Source: Breviolum minutum Mf 1.05b.01
Taxonomy: Eukaryota > Sar > Dinophyceae > Suessiales > Symbiodiniaceae
Length of the DNA stretch: 64,000 nucleotides
Direction: 5' to 3'
Assembly (NCBI GenBank): GCA_000507305.1
Contig: DF239893.1
Coordinates: 62,001 to 126,000 of the forward strand
How positions within the stretch are numbered: position 1 is the stretch's first letter; every line of letters starts with the position of its first letter. Both the position numbers and the translations under genes were made by a program. Below the pieces are notes generated by a model. The model made no database searches. It was not told the DNA's origin and was given only the letters and a program-made list of their open reading frames with translations. Positions 10,580-23,228 of this stretch are shown piece by piece.

Positions 10580-13280
10580 CTTGAGGGCTGCAAGGTTTGA
10601 CGATGTGAAAAACATTGAAAAACGTTAGACAAATCCTGGTCCTAGGTTCAAATCATGGCCTCAATAGGTCTTGGATATGGGTAGTGTTTTCAACTTGATC
10701 AAATGATTTCCGCATGCGTCCCTACGTCCTATGTTGTTTTTGACTTTGCCAATGTGCTGTGACATGCTGCCAATTCTGATCATCCACGGTGTGTCATGAT
10801 ATGACGAAGTGGGCGTTCAAGCAGATGAATCAAGACAGATGATAGTTTAGAAAATTGAAGTGATGGCCTGTTCTGTTTAAAATAATTTCCTTCACGTTTG
10901 TCATAATCTCTATCATGGATTTCACATGGTTTCACTGAGTTCGGTGGACAGTCGTGAGGTGACAGTTGCAAGATTTAAGCATACGGATAATTAGGGTGTT
11001 TCGCAAAGGTGCCCCAACTTGATGCTACACACAAGCAGCTGGAAGCAAATGCTCTAATTACGTATATATGCGCATCATAGTCCATGAGGAACTCTCAGTG
11101 GCATCAAAGGCCAAGAATCATGATGATTTGGTGTTTTGCCTTGCCTACGTCCTCCTCCAACTCTCTACTTTTTGAGGTGATGCTTCTAGCGTGCTACGTT
11201 TTTGTGTGTCCTGGCCTCCACCAAGCTGGTCACACTGAACCCAAAAAGACAAGACCTGGCTCAAGTTTGAAGTCATGTTTGGTTTAAAGGAGTAGGTTGA
11301 ACTATGAGCAAGTCCCCAAGTATATGGACTTACGATCGATACAACTTGACTCGTGCTACTATGTGCATGCAGTTTCTAGATTGGAAAGGCAGGGAAAGGC
11401 CATCCTGCAAGGCTAATTTCACGGATTGCTGTGACAATGTGTGAGGACTCCAGATAAGATTTATGCTATATTGACAGATCCGATCTGGTGAGGAACCAAG
11501 AATAGCCTGTGATGGGTGTATGGCAGTAGGACTTCAAATGCTTTGTGCGACTCGCGGGGGGGGGGCCTCTCGAGCATTCAGGATGTGCGCTCGCATTTTG
11601 CTGCAGAGACACGCTGCCACTGCTGGGCAACTCCATCATTCCGGCAGCAATGCTCTTGACACTAGCCAAGAATATGCAACAACTTCATGCTGTGATTGAT
11701 GGATAGTTGATGATAGTTGAGTCTGGAAACTTGGTGGGCCAGTGAGCCACGCACCACAGAAGGCATAACCTTGAAGTCTTTAGTCCCAACATGCCGCAAT
11801 GATCACGGCAAGAAGTCTGTGATGCGATTTCACTTGTTGAAGGATCCTGGCTTTCCATGGCTTTCCTATATTTGTTGGTCATACTTCCCAGCTCGTGCTG
11901 AATGTGTGTGGACACTGGATGCATCTCAGGCAGCATCGGTGCTTCATGCGGTGGTTGCTCTAGGCAGGTTCATGCGCTGAGAGTGGATCTATGGCATGCT
12001 GAGATTCATTTTGAATCATTTTGATTTCTTCAATTTGGATGACTCATTTCAAAGCAGTCATACCGAGAGTGGACTAAGTCATGCCCTTGTGTTATGATTT
12101 TCACATCCTGATTTGGAATTGGGTTTACTCGGGCCTTCGCGATGAAATGCAAGGTCACCGCAGCGCGTCTGTGGAAACCTATTGTCAAACTATGTTGTTC
12201 AACATGTTTGAATGCGAAACGCAAGGGCATGATGTTCGCGTTGTCTCCCATAGGGCTCATTTTGGGTCATTTACATGCAGAGAGGACTTGCACACACACA
12301 CACACACATGTGAATGTTAAATCTCAACTCGCATCCTTTTTTGTGCATGTTGTATATATGTTATTGATGGGATCTCGTTCAGTTCACGTTCAAATCTCGT
12401 TCAAAACCCTTGTTGAGTCCATGGTGCAGTTTGTTTCCAAAATGTTTTTAGAGCCTCCATATATGATATATTTATCATGACATGAATCCTACTTTCCAAT
12501 TCCACGGTGGAACTTGCAATTATGCATCGATTTCGGAACATATTGTATTAGAGGTTAACCTTGCGGTGACCTTGCAGGAAGTCATGTTGGTATGACATGA
12601 CATTAGGGAAAGGTGCCAGGAGTGACTCAGGCACCCGGTGGAATTTGAATAGATAATATGGGGTCATCAATCGTCATTTTGTCATTTTCTCCTGGACTGC
12701 ACTGGATATTTGTTGCCAGGTCTCCTCAGTTCCATGCGCTCAGCCGGATGCAAAGAGTGGCCGCAGCTGTGCAGGGTTTTGACGCAATCTCCGAGGTCTG
12801 GTTGCAAGGAGTGGGTGTTGGTCCCCATTAAAGATCATTAAAGCCAGCCCACTGAACGGCAGCTAGACTCCGTGGTCAACCTTGTTCAAAAGTTAAAGTT
12901 TGATGCATTTTGATGTATTACATGTGGCCAGTCTACCGAAGTAGCTCGCTCCCTCAGTGCAGCATGAACATGCAAACATGTGAAACATTATTTTGCGACA
13001 CTTTGTTCCCGGAAAGGCACGTCCAAACTTTGCTGACTACACTCAGTTGTTGCGTTTCAAGTCCTATCAAAAAAATTGCCCTGGAAATGGCTGCTGTTTG
13101 TCCCGATAACTCCTGAGGTCTGAGTCCTTTGAGTTGCCTTTGTGGTTGTGGATGCTGCTGGCAGGTCGGTCAGATGCGTTTGCTGTTTTGGGATTCTAAC
13201 CATTTTGGCATCCAGATAGAAAATTTGAAAACCTTTGGCGTCAGGGAAGTTCTGATCTCTGACATTTGATAGCTGTGGGA
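10580..13280. other. Long stretch without supported exons
   Basis: Only weak frames occur, such as 11717-11980 and 12142-12480. A short CA dinucleotide run lies at about 12292-12308. Nothing here shows both good frame composition and splice sites. Confidence 0.35.
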
Positions 13281-13281
13281 C

Positions 13282-13767
13282 TTGCAGTTGGGTGCTTGCT
13301 ATACGAGGGATTGCGGGTGTGATAGTTTCGAATGGCTTCGTGTATTGTTGTTTTTGGTCGCATCTCCACCGACGATGGTCCGGTGCGGCAATCGGCTATC
13401 ACTTTTGATGCACACTTCTCATTCCCCGCAGTGCATCCCTGTATGTCCCTGTACTTTTCGGTGGTGCAATCGCAATCCCAGTACTAGTGGCTGCCGACGC
13501 TACTACATTTACGCAAATGGGATGTATGGCGTCTTTATGAAGCTCTATTATACATTACTGACTCACTTTAAGGATGCACAATCCAGCCTTTACTCCACCA
13601 GTCAGGACGTTTTGAAACATCACAACTTTCTTAAACCCGTCTCACACCTTCCCTCATCCCTTGCAAGACGTACCTGCATGATGTATGTATCTTGGCCAGT
13701 GGCAGATGGGGTCCGTGTGACAACCAGGAGCACTACAAGGGGTGAGTCTATGGCTATCTTTCATTAG
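13282..13767 (+). CDS. Hypothetical ORF, 161 codons, cysteine-rich
   Basis: A TTG-initiated open frame that is one of the longest non-repeat frames in the window. It is rich in cysteine and aromatic residues. Near the end a segment reading MMYVSWPVADGVRV is followed by a strong donor GTGAGTC at about 13742, so the 3' part may be a true exon. No family recognised. Confidence 0.3.
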   Translation: MQLGACYTRDCGCDSFEWLRVLLFLVASPPTMVRCGNRLSLLMHTSHSPQCIPVCPCTFRWCNRNPSTSGCRRYYIYANGMYGVFMKLYYTLLTHFKDAQSSLYSTSQDVLKHHNFLKPVSHLPSSLARRTCMMYVSWPVADGVRVTTRSTTRGESMAIFH

Positions 13768-14259
13768 CCTGTCATCCTTGGATGTCGTCTCCTACACCTT
13801 GCTGTCAAACACACAGGCGGGACGGTTTGCATGGCCAAAAGGATCCAAAGAATAGACGCATGAATATTATACAACGTTAGACAACATAATAAATGGATTA
13901 TTTTTTTGCACACGCATCATAATATGATGATCCTACCATATGTATGGATCTATACATACACAATATGTACATTCGGTACATTTGAGAAAAAAAAGCGGAA
14001 ACATTGGTGAAGGCGTATGCTCCTGCAGCATTAGGCGGTGTTTTGCTGCATTGTTCTCCTTGGCCAACATCACTTGAAATTTTCAGCAGGATAGAGCCCG
14101 AATTTGCAATTGGATTGACGGCCAAAGTGTATATTATCTGAACGCCACAGGACAAAGAAATACAATCGCTGCAAGTCCTTCCCGGTTGCTTCGCAATAAA
14201 CTTTTTCACAGTTGTTTTGATTCTCATCGTGTAAAATTCCAACTCTCAGCCTCATCAAG

Positions 14260-14462
14260 TGGTCTCAAGAGGCCTTCCTTGCCACTGCTGCTACGCGGCA
14301 ACAGCATGGCGTCCTTGGAGCTGCTTTGGTTGCTGCGGCTGCCGGTGTGTGTGGTGGCAGTCTGGGGGCAGTGGCTGCGCTGGGGCAGGTGATCACAGAT
14401 GCAGTGGCAAAGATGGTGATGGATTTGGCCGAATCTTCTGCCACGTTGCCCGGATTTGCCCG
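14260..14462 (+). CDS. Candidate internal exon, Ala/Gly-rich hydrophobic segment
   Basis: The exon lies between the acceptor CATCAAG and the donor GTATGT. It encodes WSQEAFLATAATRQQHGVLG, then a long Ala/Gly/Val-rich stretch with VCGGSLGAVAALGQ, then a short acidic amphipathic part. The hydrophobic part could be a membrane segment. GC content and frame are good. It lies about 570 bp upstream of the oxygenase gene but was not joined to it. Confidence 0.42.
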
Positions 14463-15034
14463 GTATGTTCGTTCGAGGTTTGTCTCAGGGGTGTCGATTG
14501 TTTTACCTTGGACTGTGAACTAAATACATATAAAGATTATAGATATCATATTCAGATTGTGGTGTGAAAGGGTTCGTGCTGTGCGACAAAGAAGGCAAAA
14601 GTCAACACATTTTGTTAAAGCCTCCTTTTGCTTTTCGCTCATCCAACTCACCAAGGATTGACATTCTGCAAGCCTGCCAGTATTCTCAGGGTGTTCTAGT
14701 GCCACAGCTGCAATTCTAGGATGGTTGTAGCTGGGTTTTCTGTGCATTTGGGATGCTGTGTGAGGCCATGCAGCCATGATACAAATGAACTGAATACATG
14801 CCCAATCGTTTTGCCACAAAGCACTGGTGGTCAACTTGCCGATTCAGATTTCTTGCAAACAGATTGGAGCAGATGCGGTTGACAATTTTGCACCCTATTC
14901 TGATTCACATGCTATGAAAAGACACCTTGTGTTCATTCACGTTTGTCCACGTTCTCCCATCGTTGCCGTTTTGAAGCCGTTTCAAAGAGACGCTGACACA
15001 GTTGTTCCGCTTGCTACAAGCTAGCTTGCTTCCG

Positions 15035-17300
15035 ATGTCGTTAGACACCTTTGTGGGGCCCAGCGGCCCTAGTGGCCCTGTGATCCCTACAAGGCTGCAG
15101 GTGGACGCCAGGCACCCGAGCGCCCGAGCGCCTTGGACTCCTGGTACCTGGTGCGGGGCTGTGGCCGGTGCCACTGCTGTGCTGACTGGCTCCCGCCGCA
15201 GGGCTTCGAAGACCAAAGCGCAGCGCGGTGCCAGCTTTGGTCCCACACCGATTTCAGAGGAACAGAAGCAGGACGTTCAATCCTCACAGATTGGATCACG
15301 AGTTTCCTATGTTGTTTTGAGCAACATGCAAGCAATTCTGAGACAACTTGATCAATATGGCTACTCTCAAGTTGATGGCTTTCTGGGTGGCTCAGCCAAT
15401 GGCTATCCAGACCAGATCAGAGATGAGATGAAGAGCTTGTTTGACAAGGGCTGGTTTGAGGAGGAGCCTGAGTCCGAAGCGCAATTCAAAGTAGGACCCT
15501 ACCGAAGCTTGGCTGAGCAGAAGCAGGAACAACAATGAAATTGTTGTCTTTGGTATGTTTTTTAAAAGGCAAGATGGGATCATTGTCATTATGCGCACCA
15601 GTAACAGAGATCATTCCTCGCCCTAGAGGATAAATTACTCTGTAGTGACTGTAGTGGACAGTCAAGGGTGAAGCCGATAAATTGGACCCTGGACATGCAA
15701 TGCTAAGGAATCACCAATCAGGACAGAGAACATCGATTTCGCTACCGAATCAAAGGTAGAAGTGGCGAAGAAAAGATGGAGCGCCTGATTGAAAATCAGC
15801 ACCTTGAAAGCACCAGACATAGCAGAGAACTTTTGGTGACCCAGATCAAGAGAATCTAACCACATAGGAGAATTAGGAGAGTTACTGTAGATCTCAAAAG
15901 GGCAGTAGTCACATAAATATCTTTGGGATGTCATGGCTTCAAGTGTTGATTGATGTTGACTGCTGCTTGGTTAATTTATGCATACTGTAGTGACTTTACA
16001 ATCTTGGTTTGGCTTGTGGATGATGGCTTCAATTCGCAAGGGAAGGGTCCACCGAGTCCACCGGACAGCAGATACAGCGCACCCGTCAACACAGATCACT
16101 CTTTACCTGCTCATGAGCAGGTATGAAGTTGCCCCGACTGTCGTGAATTTCACTCGAAGTTTGCTAGTGTCATTCGCAGAGCCTTTGGGGGAGATTACTG
16201 AGAGCGGATTGTCAAATACGAAAGGCTTCCTGGCAGATTTGAGGCTGTCAAGCTTTGTGTGATGTGTTTGATGGTTGTTTGATGTTGTTTGGAAATGTGT
16301 GCAGGTTCGATTTGTTGCCCCCAGCTTCGGTAAGCGCAAGGTAGTGAAGATTGCCTTCATCCCTGAATCACTGAACTATTGACAGCTAGACATTCAAATT
16401 TCCCGCGATTTGGATACTAGTTTCTATAGCTATAGTCACAAGTTCAAAGAGTCGTTTCACACCGAGGCATTTCAGAGCTCTTCTGTTTATGTGGGCAAGG
16501 CGCTCGGTATGACAGACGAGTTAGCAATGTCTTCGGCTGGAGTACTGAGCAAGGATTTGTCAGAGACCCCCGCGCCTGTCATATGCTTTCAGCATTTCTT
16601 TTATATTTTGTGTTTTTACTTATGAATATGTGAGACTTCGGTTTCTAGTGACGTTTCTTGATCCTAGCCGGTTCAAGGTAGTTGCCGGTCATCATGAGAA
16701 TTTTCAACGGGGCCTCATGTATAGTGCTAAGGCAAGTTGGTAGCCATCTACTTTGCAAATCCGAATTATCGAGAAGAGCAGGGAGGCGTCCTGCAACTTG
16801 AAGGCCATTTTCACCGAGTTCAGTTGTTGGGTTGGATTGGATGTTTGCCAAGTTGGCCATATGCCAAGTCACAGGTAATGCGGTTGTATGATTCCCCGGT
16901 GTCCTCGAAGGGTAGTGATCATAGAGTGATCATTTCATGCAATTCCTGCAAGCCAAGCGGGTGTCCCATTTCTTTTATCATGCTTTTGGATGCTTTTGGG
17001 GGTTAGAACTGCTCGAAGAACAACAAGCAGCATTGCTGGTTTGATGGCATATTGTTCGGAAGTTGCTGCTTTCCATCAAACAAAAGGGTGGCCACACGGC
17101 ATCCAGTGAAAAGCTATCACACTTTCCGGTCCTGCATCTAGACCCTTGCTGTTGATGGGAGTCAATGCAGCTTGCACGCAGGTGTCATAACACCAACTGG
17201 AGCGGTGCGGATTTCGCCAATGCAAGACCGACTAGTGCTGTTTCTTCTCTCAGATCAGTTTGTTTTGTCTATTTGCTTCCAGTTTTGGTTCAGTGATAAT
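15035..17300 (+). CDS. 2-oxoglutarate/Fe(II) oxygenase, prolyl 4-hydroxylase type (split gene)
   Basis: The N-terminal exon (15035-15537 at most) starts MSLDTFVGPSGPSGP. It then has a hydrophobic-plus-arginine stretch that may be a targeting presequence, followed by YGYSQVDGFLGG and IRDEMKSLFDKGWF. That matches the start of the catalytic domain in prolyl hydroxylases (pattern Gy..vd.FLg...a..lr.E...L...G.f). Further exons are 16121-16256 (APTVVNFTRSLLVSFAEPL), possibly 16305-16341 and 16385-16578, then 16732-16804 with KLVAIYFANPNYREEQGGVL. The last matches the aiyYLNp.w...GG.Lrl strand. About 17205-17260 encodes VRISPMQDRLVLF, matching the P..DRlVlF strand before the distal His. These enzymes hydroxylate proline or similar residues using 2-oxoglutarate, oxygen and iron. 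I did not find the His-x-Asp exon, so activity is unproven. Intron lengths and some phases are unresolved. Confidence 0.6.
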
Positions 17301-17399
17301 GGATCAATGGCCCTGTCACAGCCCGTGTTTTCCTCATGGCTGTCCACCAAGGTTTTGGGCGGACAAGACTGAGCCTTGGCTCAAACTAGTCAGCTTTTG

Positions 17400-19770
17400 A
17401 TTCTGACCCAACACTCGGATGAAGTCCTGGCCCATATCACTTTTCATAATTAGTGTGCAGATGCTTTCAGGTGCCAATTAGTTGCAGTTTCTGGTTCTAG
17501 TATAATTCAGTCAAGTTTTGTCCCTTCCCCTGTTCAATCTTGGAAGTTGAATCTGAAAGCCTTGTACTTTTGGAAAATATGTGTATACATATATATATAT
17601 GCACATATTTATGATTATATATATATAAATATATATATGTGTGTGTGGGTAATTTTTGTAGGCAGTGCCGGTTCAATTTTCACAATGCTATCGCGCATAC
17701 CCAGAATTGTTTCGCCGCTGCGTCGGGGTTCTAGGTCTGGTCAATGACTCCCTCGCGATCAAGCATGATTAGCGAACACCAGCACCATGGCATCGGGATG
17801 GCCTGACTATAGGTCCTTTTTCAATTCGAAATATCAATGGCTGTAGAAAAGGATGCCCTTTTGTAATTCTCAGCACCAAGCCAGGGAGTCACCATCCCCT
17901 GAAACGTAGCCGGGTATCAAATGGTGTCAACCAAAAAGCTTCTGAGTGAGACTGTGAACTATGAGGATCCAGGGATCTGATTCAAACATTCTTATATTTG
18001 AACATTTCAAATTTCCCTGCGACATCCTACAACTCAGCATCAACTTTGGGGTTTCTGAGAAATAATCAGGTCTGGAAGAGGTTGTATGAGGTTTCAGTGA
18101 GTCTTCAATGTTTTCATGCTTCACGAAGATTTCAGATTGCTAAGGTCTCATTGAACAACAGTGTGGCTTTGTGGTCCCTGTAATAACACCATTTGGTCTT
18201 CACTGCATTTTATCTTGACAGTGGTACGTGCATCAAATATCTATATATTTATACTGAGACAAAATATTATGTGTATTATATACTGTATTTTCATATAGAG
18301 TCATCTATGGCAGAGATGTTTTGACTAGATAGCTGAAGCGGCTGAAGCGGATTATTTTTTCACATGGTGACTGGTGATCAAGTGTTTTTCCCGGTTGCGG
18401 ACAGACTTTGTAGGTCATAGGTGTCATGATTTGTTTCAGTGAAACGACCCACACCATGAAATCAGTGATGACATCGATGTTGGGACGAGGTATGGCATCA
18501 TCATGCACATGAAACTTGGATAGAATTGAACCCGTTCAGGGAGAAACTATCAGGCTATCAAACTTATCGAACTCACTGATGAGGTTCTCTTTCAGCTAGG
18601 CTGTCTTGACCAGACACTGCCGCAGACTGATGTTCACGCTTTCCAAGTGAAGTCTTTCCTTTCTCTTGAAATTGCTACTGTAGTTTAGCTAAATATGCTT
18701 TGGTTCTGAACCGGCTTTACGCTCTCATTTTTCTGTCTGAGGATGGCAAAGGGTGAAGTAAACTATAACCCGCAGAACTTTGCCAGATGGCTACTTGGCA
18801 TCAGAGCTGAATATCAAAACTGACACACTTTCAAGATTTGAGAGGACTTGGCCACTGGCCAGGAGAATGCCGCCTTCCCTTCGAAAGTCAATTTAGAATT
18901 CGGCGCGTCTTGTGAATCTTTGCTGATGTGAAATGCAACTTGAGCTTTGTTAAGCCAACACTTTCAATTGTGAAAGAGGGGTTGTGACACGGGACCACTC
19001 AGGCATAACTTCAGCACCTGGACTGTTATAGCATTTTATCTATATATGTTTTTTTTTGACAGCCCAGCTGATGTCACCAAATCACAGGTCCAGCCTGCTG
19101 CACACATGACAGCCTGCTGGCTGTCATGTAATGTTGCAAATCGGTTCGAGTTTTGCTCACGACTCGCGAACCCCATATGAACTGCTTGTTCCGAAGACAA
19201 GTTTCTGCAATCAAATCAAACAAGGAAAAACGTAAGTGATTGCACGGAATATCAATGTTGTCACTTTCACAGTGCATGACGGACATTACCCAACAGGAAT
19301 CCTCAAAGCAGCTGAGGTTTCCCGAACTTCAGAGCATGCCCATGGACGCTTGGCCAGCACAAAGGATTTTTATATGATTTCAGGGATTCAGGGATTTCAG
19401 ATGATTTTTAGTAGCAGGTTTTAGAAGATTTTAGAATTTTCGTGATGTCAACCTTTGCAGCCAAAGTGGGTGTGAACAGCTGATGCCCAGGATTGGCCGC
19501 CGAAGGACCCTCGCGCCCTACCATGACTCTGAGTGACTTTTTTAGTGAGAACGAACAATAACAGAAAATCGCCGCAACATCCGAATCCTTACTATTGTAT
19601 AATTGTATCGTGACTCCTCAGCAACCAGGATCAGAGTCATTGGAACATGCTTTGCGTATTGAGATCAATGATCAATGCAAGAAACTTTGTGTGACTATTA
19701 TACATCTTGACTATCATCTTCTTCTCAAGACAATGTATCGGTCCCATCACCTCAAGTGCTTTTTCCAAGA
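17400..19770. other. AT-rich stretch without supported exons
   Basis: It contains an AT/GT-rich simple repeat at about 17582-17646 and many short frames. The end of the oxygenase gene, including the distal histidine exon, may lie in the first part but was not recognised. Confidence 0.3.
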
Positions 19771-19771
19771 G

Positions 19772-19873
19772 GATGCTGAACGAATGCTGGGCAGACCAGT
19801 CCCACATGGTGGGTTGGAAACGGTGAAAGTTGTCTTGCGACAACAGCGAAGCAACAAGAACAAAAAGAGGTAG
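19772..19873 (+). CDS. Candidate terminal exon with basic C-terminus
   Basis: After the acceptor CAAGAG|G the frame reads DAERMLGRPVPHGGLETVKV and ends in a lysine- and arginine-rich tail before TAG at 19871. The same frame is open upstream to 19595, so the exon could be longer. The basic tail suggests nucleic-acid binding or nuclear location, but this is only inference. Confidence 0.4.
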   Translation, partial: DAERMLGRPVPHGGLETVKVVLRQQRSNKNKKR

Positions 19874-20509
19874 CAGACACTCCCACAAAGCTGCGCTGAC
19901 CTGTCGGAAGTTTGGGCGGGTTCTAAGACTAAACCTTCATCCAACAAGAAACTAGCTGGTGTTCATCCTCGTTCTGGCAGAGTTGTGACTGGGTGCTTGC
20001 TACTCTAATGAAGGCATCCTTGAGCCTTAATCTTAGTCAACAAAGACGGCGGACGGGGCCCTCACCCCTTTGGGCATGCACATAACAGCGCAGTCTTCAC
20101 GGGGATGATGCTTATGAGCTTACCCATGCTGATCCATTGATCCGGTCCAGGTGGTGCATGACTTGTTTCTTTTTGTTTGATCAGCCGCCCTGGGGCATTC
20201 GAGCTTTCTTGATGCCTGTTGCCTTCCAACTAAGGTGCTTTTTGGCATACTATGGCCACTGCCTTTGCAATCATCTCATGGTTGGGATGGGTGTTGCAGA
20301 GAGGGGATTCGGCTAGACGGCTAGACAACTTCCCCATGTGAACCAGGTAGGCGAAAGAAGCTTGCTAACTTTGTTTGTTTATTGATTGCTTGGTTGCCTA
20401 GTTGTTTTTTGCTTTGTTTGCTTCTTATTAGTTGGTTGGTGGTTTTTTTGTTTGTCTCTTAGTAGGTTGTATATTTCTTTAGTTAGTTACTCCAGTACTT
20501 AGTTGCTTA

Positions 20510-20665
20510 GTTAGTTCAGCTAGCTAGTTCGTTCGTTTGTTCGTTTGTTCGTTCGTTTGTTCGTTTGTTCGTTCGTGCGTTAGTTAGTTAGTTAGTTCGT
20601 TATTTAGTTAGTTAGTTAGTTAGTCAGTTCAGTTAGTTAGTTAGTTAGTTGGTTACTTAGCTAGT
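20510..20665 (+). repeat. GTTA/GTTC tetranucleotide tract
   Basis: About 155 bp of TTAG and TTCG-type units with a TTCGTTTG sub-pattern, running almost directly into the trinucleotide array that follows. Confidence 0.85.
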
Positions 20666-20697
20666 AGGCTGATTGGCATATTGTTGTTGGCTCGTTC

Positions 20698-20742
20698 TTG
20701 CTGCTGCTGCTGCTGCTGCTGGTGGTGTTGTTGTTGTTGTGG

Positions 20743-20783
<41 letters not shown>

Positions 20784-20960
20784 GCTGTTGTTGTTGCTGT
20801 TGCTGTTGTTGTTGCTGTTGCTGTTGCTTCTTGGTTCTTGTTGTTGTTCTTGTTGTTGCTGTTGTTGTTGTTGTTGCTGTTGCTGTTGTTGTTGCTGTTG
20901 CTGTTGCTGTTGTTGTTGCTGTTGCTGTTGCTTCTTGGTTCTTGTTGTTGTTCTTGTTGG

Positions 20961-21023
<63 letters not shown>

Positions 21024-21038
21024 CGTTGTTGTTGTTGC
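20698..21038 (+). repeat. TTG/CTG trinucleotide array
   Basis: About 340 bp of TTG with interspersed CTG. A CTTCTTGGTTCTTGTTG unit recurs at about 20827 and 20932, showing duplication of a unit of about 105 bp. The array gives several open frames on both strands (poly-Leu, poly-Cys, poly-Val, and antisense poly-Gln, poly-Asn, poly-Thr). Frame openness here is not evidence of coding. Confidence 0.92.
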
Positions 21039-21053
21039 CATGTTTTACGTAAG

Positions 21054-21181
21054 CCCAAGCACTTGTGGTGGCTTGAGCTTTTGCCACCCTGCATGCTCTC
21101 CATGTGCGACCACGTCGATGGCATTGTGGTTGCATGGGATTTTCACGGCATCCAGCGAACTGCAGCGCTTGAGGCTTTCGG
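21054..21181 (+). CDS. Candidate exon directly after the TTG array
   Basis: It lies between the acceptor ACGTAAG and a strong donor GTGAGC. The frame reads PKHLWWLELLPPCMLSMCDH and continues with DGIVVAWDFHGIQRTAALEAF. Composition differs sharply from the adjacent repeat. The repeat is in frame upstream, but the acceptor suggests it is intronic. No family recognised. Confidence 0.43.
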
Positions 21182-21703
21182 GTGAGCCCTTTCAAAGCAG
21201 TTATTGGGAGAAAATCCTGAACTCATTGTCTTTGGCCTCAGCTTGTTAGTCAATTGCATGTCCACGGCTGTAGCTCGAGTCATTCGGAGCCTGGTGTTTC
21301 TCCATAGTTATATATCAGTTCTGTGTTCTTTTCCTTGGCTTGTTGCGAGGTCTTTCGATATTGATCAGTTTCCTAGGTCCTATCTATATCAGTTCAATCA
21401 GTTCAAGGAAACATCTGCAATCAGTCAAGAGGGTTGCCAGGACGTGTTGACATTCTGGCAACTTGTGGTTCGTCATAGCCAGCTTGCATTGATAGATTCA
21501 GGTCAATGCCTGCCTGCGTGGCTTGCATGTGTTCGCTGAATTTGGGCACGGCGTATTTGCTGAAGGAGGCCGCTTCATCGCATTAGTTTGGTAAGCCAGG
21601 TGAAACTCAAGTGATATGGGCTTTTGGATGCAGATGATGCAGGGTGGATGTGTCAATCAATGTGGGTATTCACGCTTTTCATGCTTTTCACTGCGCTGTG
21701 CAG

Positions 21704-21937
21704 GTGCCTTCCTCCTTGATGGCCCTGGCACCTGGCCTTGCTGCCATTGCTATGCTAGTACTGGCACGCTATGAAGCAACTTGTCCTGCAAGGGCTGGGC
21801 ATGGAACTGGAAGTTGCCCAAAAGAGTTGTCAACCAAAGATGCTGCAGAGGTGTCAGGGGAGCAAATCGTGGGGAAACTTTGGGACCGGCTCCTTTTCCT
21901 AGATTGCAGAAAGAGGCATCAATGGCAGCCCAGATAA
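21704..21937 (+). CDS. Candidate terminal exon with a membrane-like segment
   Basis: After the acceptor GTGCAG|G the frame reads VPSSLMALAPGLAAIAMLVL, a probable membrane helix. A cysteine-containing loop and a charged segment (KDAAEVSGEQIVGKLWDRLL) follow, with a stop at 21935. It may be a C-terminal exon of a membrane protein that starts upstream. Confidence 0.4.
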   Translation: MPSSLMALAPGLAAIAMLVLARYEATCPARAGHGTGSCPKELSTKDAAEVSGEQIVGKLWDRLLFLDCRKRHQWQPR

Positions 21938-22733
21938 CAGTGAGGTAGCTCATCTGATGTGTCGTGTGTCATGTATGCACCAAGGATCGGCCGCATACAT
22001 GGGGCCAGAACATCCAGGAGCGGAGTTGTTTCTCGTTTTTTCTTCCAATTGAGGAAAGCAGCATAGATGCTTTCCTCGTTCTTGTAAGCACAAGTTTGGA
22101 TAGTCAAGATTTGTATAGATTGGTACTTGGGGGACACCTGGTGATTGCAATATTGTGGGGCTGCTTGAAGGAGGGGGCAGCAAGGCCAGTATGTAATCTT
22201 TTTTAAAGCTTTTTGCTGCCAACATTCAGCACCCTCCAGATAGGTGCTGTTTAGCCTGGCAGCTGCCCTACTACATGCAATGGAGAGGGCACCCAAACCA
22301 CAACCACAGCTCCAGGTCATGGTTCCGGAGTCGGTGTGAGTTTGCAAGTTTAGCAGGAAAAAAATATAAAAAACGGTATAAATTTAGAGGACATTTTGTA
22401 AGGACTTGTACCTACTTTGAGGAGCACCTCCAGACACCTTTGCTGTGGCTGTCCTCTTGCATAGCGATTTTATTTTTGTTTTTTGATGGGACGAATTTAA
22501 ACAACATGTCCTTTTACATTAAGTGGAAGGTACTCTACAAAACTGAAAACTTTTGCACTCTGGGCATGCGGGTTTTCTTCCAATTCTTAGTGTAACTCCA
22601 CTTTAGAGCTGTGGCCGTTGCTTCCAACCTTCAGGCACCGAAGCGACATCAAAACAGCACTTTGCGAAGCAGGTGAATTGGGGAGGACTGGTGAGTGACA
22701 CCCTGATGCCAAGATGTGTGCCATGCACTGTGC

Positions 22734-23059
22734 CCCCTGCTTGGCTTCAGAGGTCTATATGTCGTTTTATTCTTTTCAGAAAGTTGGAGAAGTAGAACAC
22801 CTCGAGACAACTAGTCTCTGCTGCGAACACCTCGATACAACTTGTCTCTGCTGCAAGAATTTCAGTCTCACCTCGACCGGAGGCCTCCAGCCCCTGTGCC
22901 ACCATTGGCTCACTTGGCTCCAACGAACAGGTGCCGGTCACATTGCCATTGATGACACGTGATACGTACGACTACAGATCACATTGATTGGCTTGGCTTT
23001 CTGGAGGGGTAGTGATTTTGGACCAAAATGTCCCCATGTCCCACAGACCATGGCTTATG
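22734..23059 (+). repeat. Direct duplication, copy 1 (326 bp)
   Basis: Aligns without gaps to 24381-24706 at a constant offset of 1647 bp with two visible substitutions. It contains an internal 30 bp tandem pair (GAACACCTCGA..CTCTGCTGC type units at about 22795-22855). No terminal inverted repeats or target-site duplication were seen. Open frames cross it on both strands, but neither is convincing. Confidence 0.93.
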
Positions 23060-23228
23060 CCAAGGCCGGCTTGTACCTTTTGCAAGCTAAAACATGTTGT
23101 TCAGTACTTGTACCATTGAGTAGTGATCTGTTTTGGGCAAGCTTAGTCATATTTATCAGGCTGCACTTGGGACATTCTTTACAAGCCCCTGGTTGTAATG
23201 ATCATTTTTTAATGAACCATGATGAACC

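Noticed and set aside
10600..10680. tRNA-like T-arm word near GGTTCAAATCAT
   Set aside because: No acceptor stem, D-arm or anticodon arm could be paired around it.
20653..21195. Long open frames of poly-Gln, poly-Asn, poly-Thr, poly-Leu and poly-Cys on both strands
   Set aside because: They arise from one trinucleotide array that is stop-free in many frames. Openness is automatic and no start or splice evidence supports them.
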